DNA of 64,000 nt from JACCZH01 sp963729445. Lineage in GTDB: Bacteria; Chloroflexota; Chloroflexia; Thermomicrobiales; CFX8. The stretch covers positions 1,178,001 through 1,242,000 of the forward strand of contig CAVSNU010000002.1 in the NCBI GenBank assembly GCA_963729445.1, given 5' to 3'. Shown piece after piece: positions 24,231 to 33,353 of this stretch. A program made the translations under genes and the position numbers. Every line of letters begins with the position of its first letter. Within the stretch, counting starts at the first letter, position 1. The notes beneath the pieces were generated by a model. That model was not told where the DNA came from. It saw nothing but the letters and a program-made list of their open reading frames with translations, and ran no database searches.

Positions 24231-24506
24231 ATGGCTGAGACAGGGGTAGTCGTTTTCTATGATGAGCGGAACAACTATGGCTTTATCGCGCCAGACGATG
24301 ACTCTGGCGATTTGATCTTTTCCCTCGTTCCGGGCGAGGGGCAGGTGACGGTTGGTGACAACGTGACATTTGACCGCCTGCCGACGCCTGCTGTCACACC
24401 CGTTGGCCCAACCGCCTATCACGTCCGCCGCGCGGGGTTTACTCCCATGCAACCCCAGGTCGAGCCTGAGCCAGTGGCTGAGAAGAGCGTCGTCCAGGGC
24501 TCCTGA
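24231..24506 (+). CDS. Divergent cold-shock-domain protein
   Basis: A 91-residue protein whose first 65 residues follow the cold-shock fold: GVVVFYDERNNYGFIAPDDD matches the RNP1 strand region, and GDLIFSL stands where VFVHH (RNP2) is expected, so the aromatic/His pair of RNP2 is lost. GDNVTFD and AYHVRR match the last strands. The tail is Pro/Glu-rich. GGAGGGG before the ATG decides the start. A 5' region of some 200 bases without a gene precedes it, as is common for cold-shock mRNAs. RNA or DNA binding is likely but weaker than in CspA. Confidence 0.68.
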   Translation: MAETGVVVFYDERNNYGFIAPDDDSGDLIFSLVPGEGQVTVGDNVTFDRLPTPAVTPVGPTAYHVRRAGFTPMQPQVEPEPVAEKSVVQGS

Positions 24507-24656
24507 ACCCCAGTCTTTCCCGTCTATGTTCGGGCGGCTCCCTGAGCTGCCCCATTCCCCAACATAAGCGGCATCAGGGCCAACCGCGGCCCGCTGCGGT
24601 CACTCTGCGCCCGACCAGTCATCTTTACGTAAGGAAGGGCTTGCCTTGAGCGCCTT

Positions 24657-24812
24657 GACGGTCATCCGGCGCTCGTGAGTCACCCTAAGCGCCTGATAGT
24701 CATCCTGACCGCCAATCAGTCACCCAGAGCGTTCATCGTCATCCAGAGCGTTCATCAGTCATCCAGAGCGTTCATCAGTCATCCTGAGCGTTTATCAGTC
24801 ATCCTGAGTAGT
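24657..24812. repeat. Tandem 20-22 bp repeats
   Basis: At least five successive units read like TCATCAGTCATCCAGAGCGT, drifting to GTCATCCTGAGCG. They are half-units of the REP-like family and lead into the block at 24799-24870, which matches 13989-14060. Confidence 0.7.
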
Positions 24813-24989
24813 GGACCACAGTGGAGTTGTCAGGCCCCGGGATTCCGTCGGTCGGTCGGGGAGGACACCATCAGCGTGGTCGCGTACCGACACTCATTAG
24901 CGAAGACATGGGTTGAGCGGTGCATGACTGCCTGGAGCGGCGCCTCTCCAATAACCCAGAGGAGCTACCCAGTCATCCTGAGCGCAGGC

Positions 24990-25036
24990 GAAGGATCTCG
25001 TGCCTGACACCCGAGGCGTTGGACCAGAGATCCTTC
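24990..25036. repeat. Palindromic REP-like unit
   Basis: GAAGGATCTC and GAGATCCTTC form 10-base arms around a loop of 27 bases. Confidence 0.7.
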
Positions 25037-25144
25037 CTTGCGTCAGGATGACTAACCAGCGCAGGACTGGCCCACCAGGCAGTTGTCACGATTCGGGGTT
25101 TCTACCGAGTGTGACACCAGCATCGTGGTCGAGTACGGAGCGGA

Positions 25145-25198
25145 AGCGAAGGATCTCTGGCTTGACACCGGAGACGTTTGACGCAGAGATCCTTCGCT
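25145..25198. repeat. Palindromic REP-like unit
   Basis: The longest arms of the family: AGCGAAGGATCTCT pairs with AGAGATCCTTCGCT over 14 bases. Confidence 0.75.
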
Positions 25199-25334
25199 TG
25201 CGCTCAGGATGACTATCAAGCGCTCAGGGTCACTATCAAGGCGCTCAGGGCGACTGAGTTGGGCGCTCAGGGCGACTGAGTTGGACGCTCAGGACGACTG
25301 GTTGGGCGCTCAGGATGACTGAGTTGGCGCTCGG
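25199..25334. repeat. Tandem 20-23 bp repeats
   Basis: Six or so units read GCGCTCAGG(A/G)(T/C)GACTGAGTTGG with small changes. They are the reverse complement of the GTCATCCTGAGCG half-unit and continue directly from the palindromic unit. Confidence 0.75.
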
Positions 25335-25555
25335 AATGGCCCGTTTTGCGCAGGGTGGGCGTTTCGTCCCTCTCGATGAGATGGCCACCTGAGCGGTCCA
25401 TGTTGCCCAATGCTTCCTGACGTTGATGCTCAGGGGACGGCTTAGGGATCCGTTGCAACCCTTTCCAAACGGGAGTGAAGTGTGCCCCCGCCGGGCTCCG
25501 GGAGAGGCTGCGTCCAGCAGTAACTGGCAGCCTTGCTATCAATTTTGCAATCAAC

Positions 25556-25583
25556 TTGCGCTCAGGCGCGCGTCAGTTATAAT
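25556..25583 (+). promoter_or_regulatory. Candidate promoter of the oligopeptide transporter operon
   Basis: A perfect TATAAT (25578-25583) stands 16 bases after TTGCGC. It lies 110 bases before the first permease gene, and the leader contains a GC-rich inverted repeat. Confidence 0.5.
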
Positions 25584-25693
25584 GCCGCTACTAATTCATC
25601 CGAACCAGAACAGTTGACGCTGACCCCGGGGCAGGGACGGCCCTCTAAACAGCCCGGGAGCCGTGAAAAATAAAAGAAGGGCTAGCGCCCAGG

Positions 25694-26704
25694 ATGGTTC
25701 TCCACCTGATCATTAGGAGACTCTTCTTTCTGGTATTCGTCGTCGTTGCCCTGTCAGTCGTGACGTTTATTCTCATGCACATCGTGCCGAGCGACCCTGC
25801 CCGGAATATTGCTGGACCGCGAGCGAGTCCCGCTGCCGTCCAGCAGATCCGGGACGACTACGGGCTCGATGACCCTGTCGTGGAGCGCTATGTCTCCTAC
25901 ATGACCGGAATTCTCCAGTTGGATTTCGGCGACTCACTCAGCTCTCGCCGTCCGGTTACCGAGGACCTCAAACGTTATATCCCGGCAACGCTGGAGCTGG
26001 CGCTGGTCGCGATGGCGTTTTCGATTGTCGTTGGGGTTCCCCTGGGGGTTGTCTCGGCGGTGAGAAAGAATTCAGGTATTGATGCCTTCGGGCGGATTAT
26101 CTCGGTTATCGGGCTATCGATGCCGTCATTCTGGCTGGCGATCGTCTTACAGTTCGTCTTCTTTGCCCAGCTTGGCTTGCTGCCGGACGGCCAGCGCTTA
26201 CCGATCGGTGTCGAAGCGCCACGGACAATCACGACTCTCTACAGTGTTGACGCCCTGCTCACGCTCAACTTTGATGTCTTCTTCACCACCCTGAAGCACC
26301 TGGCCATGCCGGCCTTCGTGCTCGGCTTCATCTCGCTCGCGCCTGTGACCCGCATGATCCGTTCCGCCATGCTCGAAGTGCTGAACCAGGATTACGTCCG
26401 CACCGCCCGTGCCAAAGGGTTGAAGAACAACATTGTGATCTACCGGCATGCATTGAAGAATGCGCTCTTGCCGGCCATCACCGTCACCGGTCTGCAACTG
26501 GGCTTGCTGCTCAGCGGCACCGTTCTGGTGGAGATTGTGTTCTCGTGGCCTGGTATCGGCCGCTACGCCTTCCAGTCTATCCAGAATCAGGATCCCAATT
26601 CGTTGATTTCGGTGACGCTCGTGATCGGGTTTTTCTACGTGCTGGCAAACATGATTGTGGATATCGCCTATATCTTCCTTGACCCAAGGATTCGTGTCAC
26701 ATGA
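25694..26704 (+). CDS. Dipeptide/oligopeptide ABC transporter permease (DppB/OppB type)
   Basis: A 336-residue membrane protein with six helices. IIRRLFFLVFVVVALSVVTF starts the first helix; HIVPSDPARNIAG and YGLDDPVVERY are typical of OppB periplasmic loops. The EAA loop reads YVRTARAKGLKNNIVIYRHALKNAL, the contact for the ATPase, and SGTVLVEIVFSWPGIGRYAF is a hallmark near the end. It pairs with the next gene, overlapping it by four bases (ATGA), to form the channel for peptides or related solutes in the inner membrane. Confidence 0.92.
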   Translation: MVLHLIIRRLFFLVFVVVALSVVTFILMHIVPSDPARNIAGPRASPAAVQQIRDDYGLDDPVVERYVSYMTGILQLDFGDSLSSRRPVTEDLKRYIPATLELALVAMAFSIVVGVPLGVVSAVRKNSGIDAFGRIISVIGLSMPSFWLAIVLQFVFFAQLGLLPDGQRLPIGVEAPRTITTLYSVDALLTLNFDVFFTTLKHLAMPAFVLGFISLAPVTRMIRSAMLEVLNQDYVRTARAKGLKNNIVIYRHALKNALLPAITVTGLQLGLLLSGTVLVEIVFSWPGIGRYAFQSIQNQDPNSLISVTLVIGFFYVLANMIVDIAYIFLDPRIRVT

Positions 26705-27624
26705 GCACACAAGAAACGGTCAGCAGCACCCCTCCAGCAGCAGGACAGCTACAGGCGCAGGTCAAAGCACCGTCGAGGCGGACTGGGTTCCGCTACTTCA
26801 TCAAGCGCTTTTCCAGAGAGAGTCCGCTGAACGTCGTTGCTCTCGGGCTCATAGTCGTCTTCTTCTTTATCTGTATCTTCGGAACGATGCTCGCTCCATA
26901 CGATCCACTCAGGCCGGCGATTCAGGACAAGCTCGTTGGGCCGTCCTCGGCGCACCTGCTCGGGACAGATGAACTCGGCCGCGATGTGCTGAGCCGGGTG
27001 ATGGCGGGCGCGCGGATTTCGCTCGGCATCGCGACGCTGATTCTGATCATCGCTATCCCGGTGGGCACGCTCGTGGGCGTGTTCGCGGGCTATTATGGCG
27101 GGCTGCTTGATGAAATGTTGATGCGGGTGACCGATATTTTTCTGGCCTTCCCTGCCATCATCCTGGCTATGGCGATTGCCGCCGCACTGGGTCCTAATTT
27201 GCGCAATACGGTCATCGCGCTGACGCTCGTGTATTGGCCCTGGTATGCCCGGTTGATTCGCGGCCAGGTACTACAGATTAAAGAGCGTGACTACGTTGAT
27301 GCCGGTAGAGCGATCGGTGTTGGCACTCCGAGGCTCATCATGCGCCACATCTTGCCGAACGCCGTTGCCCCGATCATCATCCAGGCCACGATCGACGTTG
27401 GGTTCGCGGTGCTGGCGACTGCCGGACTTTCCTTTATTGGGCTTGGTGCCCAGCCCCCCTCGCCCGAGTGGGGCGCCATGATTTCGAATTCGCGTACCTA
27501 TTTTCGAGAAGCCTGGTGGTACTTCACCTTCCCGGGCGTCGCTCTGACGTTAACGGTCATTGGGTTCAACCTGCTTGGTGATGGTCTGCGCGATTACTTT
27601 GATCCGCGCACACGAGGTAGCTAA
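26701..27624 (+). CDS. Dipeptide/oligopeptide ABC transporter permease (DppC/OppC type)
   Basis: A 307-residue partner permease. It has the OppC-type N-terminal extension, then FGTMLAPYDPLRP, LGTDELGRDVLSRVMAGARISL, the EAA loop REDYVDAGRAIGVG-like segment (KERDYVDAGRAIGVGTPRL), and GLSFIGLGAQPPSPEWG. The start ATG overlaps the previous stop, so the two are translated together. No ATPase (DppD/DppF) gene follows; the two binding-protein genes come next, so the ATPases must be encoded elsewhere. Confidence 0.92.
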   Translation: MSTQETVSSTPPAAGQLQAQVKAPSRRTGFRYFIKRFSRESPLNVVALGLIVVFFFICIFGTMLAPYDPLRPAIQDKLVGPSSAHLLGTDELGRDVLSRVMAGARISLGIATLILIIAIPVGTLVGVFAGYYGGLLDEMLMRVTDIFLAFPAIILAMAIAAALGPNLRNTVIALTLVYWPWYARLIRGQVLQIKERDYVDAGRAIGVGTPRLIMRHILPNAVAPIIIQATIDVGFAVLATAGLSFIGLGAQPPSPEWGAMISNSRTYFREAWWYFTFPGVALTLTVIGFNLLGDGLRDYFDPRTRGS

Positions 27625-27760
27625 GCAGCCTGGACATCAACGCGAACCACTGGCAAAGGAGGTATGGCGCGACAGGCCGTGTTTCACAACAGGGGAGTGG
27701 GTGTGGACACACCAGCCGACCGACGCTTGCTGACGTTATTTTTAAAGAAGGAGCCCCAGA

Positions 27761-29569
27761 ATGCCTCAGGAAGAAAACCGGGAGTTTCTGAACCTCATCA
27801 TGGGCGTGCGCGCCGGTGCGCTTACCCGTCGGCAAGTACTCAAACGAGGTCTGGCCCTCGGCTTGTCGACGCCGGTCATCATGTCGTTGCTGGCCGCCTG
27901 TGGCGGTGAGGAGAGTGGTGACGGCGGTGGTGAAACGCCTCAGTCCGCACCTGCCGGCCCAACGAACACCCGCGTGCCGGTTGTTTCCGCCACCAGTACC
28001 CCGGGTACGGGTGCCAGCGCCGGCGAGCCAAGCCCCACGACTGGCGAGCGAGGGGCTGTTTCGGACGACCGCGAGTTCGTCATGCTCTTCACTGGTGGCG
28101 TCCCAGACCTCGACCCACAATCCGCATACGACAACCAGGCAAGTAGTCTCTTTCTAGCCGCCTACGAGATGTTGCTGCGCTTCGACGGCGAGAGCACCTT
28201 TGAGTTCCAGCCGATGCTTGCGAACTCCTGGGAGTCCAACGACGACCTGACCGAGTTCACCTTCACCATCGACGAAGGCATCAAGTTCCATGACGGCTCG
28301 GATTGTGATGCCCAGGCCGTTGTCGATTCGCTCACGCGCTTCATCGAGATGGGGCGTGGCCCGGTTGACGTGCTCAAGCGCTTCGTCCCTGATCCCAGCA
28401 ACATGGAAGCAGTCGACGCCACGACGATCAAGTTCACCATGACCAAGCCGGAGCCGCTCTTCCTGTCCGCGATGGCCTCCGAATACGGCCCGCTCATCGT
28501 CTCGCCGGCTGCCATGGAGGCCAACAAGACCGACGCCGATCCATACGCCCACGAGTGGTTTGCCCTCAACATGGTTGGCACCGGACCCTACATGGTCACC
28601 GAAGCTGAGGCACAAGAACGCTTCGTGCTGGACCGTTTCGAGGATTTCCATGGTCCGGAGCACTTCTTTGACCGCGTCGTCGCGCGCGTCGTGCCGGAGG
28701 ATGTCACCCGCCGGCAGCTGATCGAATCCGGTGATGCCGATGGTGTCGCCGTGTTGCCGGCCGAGGATCTAATTGCACTCCGTTCGAATCCAGCGGTGCA
28801 GGTTGTCGAATATGAGACCACTCAGTGCGACTGGATTCGATTGAACTATGCCCGCCTTACGCCGGAGGCTCGCCAGGGACTCTGTTACGCTTTCCCCTAT
28901 GACGATGTGATTGACCAAGTGTTGCGAGGGTTCGCCAAGAAGCAGGGTCCCATCGCGGATACCGTGATTGGCTTCGACCCAAGCATCGAACTGTACAGCA
29001 CTGATCTCGAACGTGCCCGCGAGCTGCTGACCGCAGGTGGCATTACCGAGAGCGACGAGATTGAGTACATGCTGGCGAGTGGTGATGCCGATGATAGCGC
29101 CATTGCCGAGCTCTACCAGGCAAGTCTGGCTGAAATTGGCTTCAATCTGGTGCTCACCCAGGTTGACCGCTCGCAGCTTGTGGACATGGCCTATGGCGAT
29201 TCACCGCCGGAGGAGCGGCCGCACATGACGTCCAGTGGCTGGTGGCCTGACTATAACGACTCCTACAACCAGCTGTTCCCGAACTTCCACCCGGATTCTG
29301 CTGGTAGCGCTGGATCGAACTCGATGTTCTATGGCAACGAAGAAGTCGGCCAGTTGCTCGACCAGGCACGTGACGCCGAAACCGAAGAGGAACTGATAGA
29401 TCTCACCGGTCAGATCCTCCAGATCATGATCCAGGATGACCCGGCCGCGGTCTTCTACGCACAGATCACCCGCGCGCAAGTTCTCAGTGCTGACATCCGC
29501 GGCTTCAGACCGAACGGCATCTACATCGCGTCGTATAACTTCCACGAGATGTGGCGCGAGGCGACGTAA
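27761..29569 (+). CDS. ABC transporter substrate-binding lipoprotein, SBP family 5 (copy 1)
   Basis: A 602-residue peptide-type binding protein. The start carries TRRQVLKRGLALGLS and the lipobox LLAAC, so it is exported, perhaps by Tat, and lipidated. A Ser/Thr-rich spacer follows, then the SBP_bac_5 fold: DLDPQSAYDNQASSLFLAAYE, ANSWESNDDLTEFTFTI, FHDGSDCDAQAVVDSL and GTGPYMV. AAGGAG stands before the ATG. It lies 136 bases after the permeases. The next gene is a close paralogue, so the locus arose by tandem duplication. A hairpin separates the two copies. Confidence 0.92.
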   Translation: MPQEENREFLNLIMGVRAGALTRRQVLKRGLALGLSTPVIMSLLAACGGEESGDGGGETPQSAPAGPTNTRVPVVSATSTPGTGASAGEPSPTTGERGAVSDDREFVMLFTGGVPDLDPQSAYDNQASSLFLAAYEMLLRFDGESTFEFQPMLANSWESNDDLTEFTFTIDEGIKFHDGSDCDAQAVVDSLTRFIEMGRGPVDVLKRFVPDPSNMEAVDATTIKFTMTKPEPLFLSAMASEYGPLIVSPAAMEANKTDADPYAHEWFALNMVGTGPYMVTEAEAQERFVLDRFEDFHGPEHFFDRVVARVVPEDVTRRQLIESGDADGVAVLPAEDLIALRSNPAVQVVEYETTQCDWIRLNYARLTPEARQGLCYAFPYDDVIDQVLRGFAKKQGPIADTVIGFDPSIELYSTDLERARELLTAGGITESDEIEYMLASGDADDSAIAELYQASLAEIGFNLVLTQVDRSQLVDMAYGDSPPEERPHMTSSGWWPDYNDSYNQLFPNFHPDSAGSAGSNSMFYGNEEVGQLLDQARDAETEEELIDLTGQILQIMIQDDPAAVFYAQITRAQVLSADIRGFRPNGIYIASYNFHEMWREAT

Positions 29570-29591
29570 GGTAGCGACTGCTGCAGCGTGC

Positions 29592-29620
29592 CCCGGCGCG
29601 GAGAACCATTCCGCGCCGGG
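29592..29620 (+). terminator. Hairpin between the two binding-protein genes
   Basis: CCCGGCGCGGA pairs with TCCGCGCCGGG over 11 bases with a 7-base loop. There is no long T run, so it may only reduce read-through or protect the upstream mRNA. Confidence 0.6.
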
Positions 29621-29696
29621 CTGTCCCAATATTCTCGGATGCCCATCCCCTGTACTGATGAGGAGCGGTATCCCTCTCTTGATGGAGACAGTTCCA

Positions 29697-31499
29697 ATGG
29701 AAGAAGATATCAAGAGACGCACGCTCGAACTCATGCTAGGCGTTCGTGGCGGACGGCTGACCCGCCGCCAGGTGCTCGCGCGCGGTCTCGCGCTCGGCCT
29801 GTCGTCACCGGTGATTATGGCGTTGCTTGCTGCCTGCGGCAGTGATGATACCGACGGTGACGAGGGCAGCAGTGCTGGCGCCGAGGCCAGCCCGGCGGCA
29901 ACGAGAGTGCCGGTCGTGGTCGCCACAAATCCACCGAGTAGCGAAACGAGCGAGCCGACGGTCGCCAGCGGCGCTGCTCCCAGCAATACCTCAGAGAATC
30001 GCGAGTTCACCATCCTCTTTGCCGGCGGCGTCCCGGATCTCGACCCGCAATCCGCCTATGACAGCCTCTCCAGCAGTCTGTTTCTGGGTACCTATGAAAT
30101 GTTGATCCGGCTCAGAGGCGAGAGCACCTTCGAGTATCAGCCGATGCTTGCCACGGCCTGGGAAGTCAACGACGACCAGACCGAATTCACCTTCACGATT
30201 GCCGAGGGCGCGACGTTCCACGACGGAACCGGGTGCGATGCGCAGGCGGTCGTTGCCTCGTTCACCCGCTTCCTGGAGATGGGTCTCGGGCCGGTGAACG
30301 TCATCAGCCGCTTCATCGACGACGCATCTCAGATGGAGGCGGTAGACGCGGCCACGGTGCGCTTCACGACATCCAAGCCGGAGCCCCTCTTTCTGGCTGC
30401 CATGGCCTCGGAATACGGGCCTCTGGTCGTCTCTCCCGCCGCGATGGAAGAGCACAAGACCGACAGCGATCCCTACGCTCACGAGTGGTTCGCCCAGAAC
30501 ATGGTTGGCACCGGTCCCTACCAAGCGACCGAAACGTTGTCGCAGGAGCGTTTCGTGCTGGATCGCTTTGAGGAGTATCATGGCGAGCCGCCCTTCTTTG
30601 ACCGCATCGTCGCCCGCGTCGTTCCCGAGGACGCGACCCGCCGGCAGCTCATTGAATCGGGCGAAGCCCACGGCGTCACCAATCTGCCGCCGGAGGACAT
30701 CATCGCCATGAGATCGAATCCTGCCCTCCAGGTCATTGAGTACGATTCCACCGCCTGCAACTGGATCAATCTCAACTACGCCAAGCTCAACCGTGACGTC
30801 CGGGAAGGGCTCTGCTGGGCGTTCCCCTACGACGAGGTCAACAACGGCGTGTTGCGCGGCTTCTCAAAGATTCAAGGGCCGATCGCCGATACGGTTATCG
30901 GCTTCGATCCGGAGTTTGAGCTGTACACCACCGATCTGGAGCGCGCTGCGGAGCTCTTGACCCAGGGCGGGCTGACTGCCAACGACGAGCTTGAATACAT
31001 CCTCGGCTGGGGCGGTCATGCAGAGGTGTCGATTGGTGAGCTCTTGAACGCCAATCTGACCCAGATTGGCTTCAACCTCAAGCTCACCACCGTTGACCGC
31101 TCGACGCTGGTGGACCTGGCTTATGGCGACGCTCCGGCCGAGGAGCGACCGCATTTGATGTCCAATGGCTGGTGGCCGGACTACAACGACTCCTGGAACC
31201 AGCTCTACCCCAACTTCCACAGTGACTCGGTCGGCAGCGCCGGCGCCAACGTCATGTGGTACCAGAACGACGAGACCGACGCGCTGATGGATGAGCTGGA
31301 GCTGGCGCAGACTGAGGACGAGATCAAGGATCTCACGACGCAAGTGCTTCAGGTTCTGCTCTGGGATGACCCGGCCGCGATCTTCTACAACCAGGAAATC
31401 GCGCACACCGTCCTCGGCGCCGACATTCGCGGCTTCAAGGCCAACGGCATCTACCTCGGCTCCTACAACTTCACGGACATGTGGCGCGAGGCAACCTAG
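29697..31499 (+). CDS. ABC transporter substrate-binding lipoprotein, SBP family 5 (copy 2)
   Basis: A 600-residue paralogue of the preceding gene, similar along its whole length: TRRQVLARGLALGLSSPVIM with lipobox LLAAC, DLDPQSAYDSLSSSLFLGTYE, GTGPYQATETLSQERFVLDRF, SNGWWPDYNDSWNQLYPNFH. Bases GGAG lie 9 before the ATG at 29697; the open frame extends further up without a ribosome site. Differences are spread over the ligand lobes, so the two copies may bind different peptides with the same permease. A strong hairpin ends the transcript. Confidence 0.92.
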   Translation: MEEDIKRRTLELMLGVRGGRLTRRQVLARGLALGLSSPVIMALLAACGSDDTDGDEGSSAGAEASPAATRVPVVVATNPPSSETSEPTVASGAAPSNTSENREFTILFAGGVPDLDPQSAYDSLSSSLFLGTYEMLIRLRGESTFEYQPMLATAWEVNDDQTEFTFTIAEGATFHDGTGCDAQAVVASFTRFLEMGLGPVNVISRFIDDASQMEAVDAATVRFTTSKPEPLFLAAMASEYGPLVVSPAAMEEHKTDSDPYAHEWFAQNMVGTGPYQATETLSQERFVLDRFEEYHGEPPFFDRIVARVVPEDATRRQLIESGEAHGVTNLPPEDIIAMRSNPALQVIEYDSTACNWINLNYAKLNRDVREGLCWAFPYDEVNNGVLRGFSKIQGPIADTVIGFDPEFELYTTDLERAAELLTQGGLTANDELEYILGWGGHAEVSIGELLNANLTQIGFNLKLTTVDRSTLVDLAYGDAPAEERPHLMSNGWWPDYNDSWNQLYPNFHSDSVGSAGANVMWYQNDETDALMDELELAQTEDEIKDLTTQVLQVLLWDDPAAIFYNQEIAHTVLGADIRGFKANGIYLGSYNFTDMWREAT

Positions 31500-31525
31500 T
31501 ACCTACCGTTTCGGGGAATGGGGAG

Positions 31526-31560
31526 CAACACGGCGGACCTTTTCGAAGTCCGCCGTGTTG
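31526..31560 (+). terminator. Hairpin terminator after the transporter locus
   Basis: A perfect 13-bp stem (CAACACGGCGGAC with its inverse) and a 9-base loop lie 27 bases past the second binding-protein stop. The T tail is weak. Confidence 0.7.
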
Positions 31561-31711
31561 GCGTCTGCGCGATCTCAGGGCGGCGCATGTCTAGTGATTG
31601 GGAAACGGGTGCATTCGGTAGGGGAGGAGCTCGTCCTCTCGGACCCAGCGGCGCTGGGAGGGATCGATGGCCTCCCTGACCGGTGGAAGCTGTGTGGTCG
31701 CCGGCTGCTCG

Positions 31712-33121
31712 TTACGCCTGTTGTGGCGGGAAGCGGCCGGACTCTTCAAGCCGGGCGAGCAGACCGGCCTCGTCCAGCTGCGTGCGAACCTCGTTCACCG
31801 ACCGCCGCTTGGCCGGGAAGCTGTCATCCTGGGCCATCTTGAGCATCAAGCGGGCCACCAGGATGGCCGACATCTGCAAGCCGCGCGGGTGGATCTTGTC
31901 AAAGGTATCCGCCTCGGTGTGTCCCCAACCGCGTCCGATCATGCCGGCGGTGGAGTCCCGCGCATTCAGCGTGCCGTTCGGGATGCCGCGCACCGCAAAC
32001 GGGAAGTGGTCGGAATGCGAGTTGAGCTGGTTGCGCACGGCGAAGTCATAGTGGTGCTCACAGGCGAATCCTTCAAAGTACGGCACGAGCTCGTTCCAGC
32101 CGGAGAGCACCAGTTGCTCCTGTCCGCCCTGGCCCCGTCCGGCGCCGTCCAGGTTCATGACGAAGACGTAGCTGTCCGGGTCAGTCGTTGCCGCGTGGTG
32201 CCAGGCGCCGATCAACCCCAGCTCTTCAGAGCCGAAGCAGATCACCCGGACGGTACGCTTGAGCTTGCCCTTGAACGCAGCCAGCGCTCGCGCTGCCTCC
32301 ATGCCGGTGACCGCGCCGGCGCCATCGTCGCCCGCACCCTGGGCAATGTCGTGGCCGTCGAAGTGACCGCCCATGAGCACCACTTCGTTGGGCTTCTCTG
32401 TGCCGACGATCTCGCCGATGACGTTGAAGCTCTTGCTGTCGTAGGTCCGGTTGCTTGTCTTGAGCTCGATCTTGCCTGCGCCGCGCTCCAGCAGCCGCAG
32501 GATCATCGAGCCAGACTCCCACGAGACGCCGACCGCCGGGATCGGCGCTTCCCTGGACTCGGCTCCCTTTCCATGCGGATCTCGCCCTGGTATGGAGCCG
32601 GTGATGTGCAGCAGGCCGGGGTTCTGGTTGATATAGATGTAGCCGATCGCACCGTGCTCGACCGCCCAGTTGTACTTGTCGATGCGATGGCTGCCGCGCT
32701 CGCCCGGCTTGTTCGTCTCAGACGCTGAGATCACGATCTTGCCCGGTACCTGGTTCGCCAGCCGCTCGAAGTCCGCCAGCTCGCCGTCACCTACGTGCAG
32801 CAGCTCGGCGTTCAGATCGGCCGACGGGCAGTAGGGCAGCGCCACACAGGAGAAATCGCGCTCAACCGGCGCGGTCAGTTTCAACGACGCCTCGCCACGC
32901 TCCCAGCTGGACATCGGGAACTCCTCGACCCGGACGTTTTCCAGGCCATAGGACTCCAGCTTCGCCCTGATGAACTCCGCACCCTTGTGCTCTGACTTCG
33001 ATCCGCCGAAGCGGTGTCCAATGTCGTCGCACATCTCACGCAGGGTGTCGTAGGCCTCGTTTGAGGTCCAGATATCGCCGATGATCGTTCGTTCCATCTC
33101 GCGGAACTCGTTGTGCGCCAA
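31712..33121 (-). CDS. M28 family zinc aminopeptidase
   Basis: A 469-residue peptidase with the M28 metal set: His/Asp in GGHFDGHDIAQGAGDDGAGA, Glu pair in GSEELGL, Asp in MNLDGAGRG and His in GWGHTEADT. A PA-like inserted domain (residues about 110-220) contains GKIVISASE and GAIGYIYINQ. There is no signal peptide, so it acts in the cytoplasm or leaves by another way. GAGGAG seven bases before a TTG at 33121 decides the start; an ATG eight codons later has no such site. It fits breakdown of imported peptides. Confidence 0.88.
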   Translation of the reverse strand: MAHNEFREMERTIIGDIWTSNEAYDTLREMCDDIGHRFGGSKSEHKGAEFIRAKLESYGLENVRVEEFPMSSWERGEASLKLTAPVERDFSCVALPYCPSADLNAELLHVGDGELADFERLANQVPGKIVISASETNKPGERGSHRIDKYNWAVEHGAIGYIYINQNPGLLHITGSIPGRDPHGKGAESREAPIPAVGVSWESGSMILRLLERGAGKIELKTSNRTYDSKSFNVIGEIVGTEKPNEVVLMGGHFDGHDIAQGAGDDGAGAVTGMEAARALAAFKGKLKRTVRVICFGSEELGLIGAWHHAATTDPDSYVFVMNLDGAGRGQGGQEQLVLSGWNELVPYFEGFACEHHYDFAVRNQLNSHSDHFPFAVRGIPNGTLNARDSTAGMIGRGWGHTEADTFDKIHPRGLQMSAILVARLMLKMAQDDSFPAKRRSVNEVRTQLDEAGLLARLEESGRFPPQQA

Positions 33122-33353
33122 GCCTTCACTCCTCGCTTGTGTCGACGGTTTTCCGATAACCGGGGCATCATAGCGCACCCGGCGGACTGACTGGGGTGTG
33201 TGACGGCCTGGCACAGTCTGGTCCCGCGCTTCTTATAGGCGTCACAGGCAAAGGCAGAGCTGGCTGGCTATACTCGCCAACTTACGCGAGTCGAACACGT
33301 TGCGGCGCGTGACTATCTGGAACATTTCGTCTGCCCGGGAAGGGAATCCATAG

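Larger units (their letters stand above)
24813..25198. repeat. REP-like repeat cluster 2
   Basis: The same mosaic of repeats as cluster 1 fills much of the gene-free stretch 24507-25693: the GACCACAGTGGAGTTGTCA block, GCGCAGGACTGGCCCACCAG, ATCGTGGTCGAGTAC and the palindromic GAAGGATCTC units. No gene is evident here. Confidence 0.8.

Noticed and set aside
24657..25334. CRISPR array
   Set aside because: The repeats are 20-23 bases with no unique spacers of constant length and they drift in sequence; no cas gene is near.
31667..32728. 353-codon plus-strand frame opposite the M28 peptidase
   Set aside because: The minus-strand peptidase has all five metal ligands; the antisense frame has no family features.
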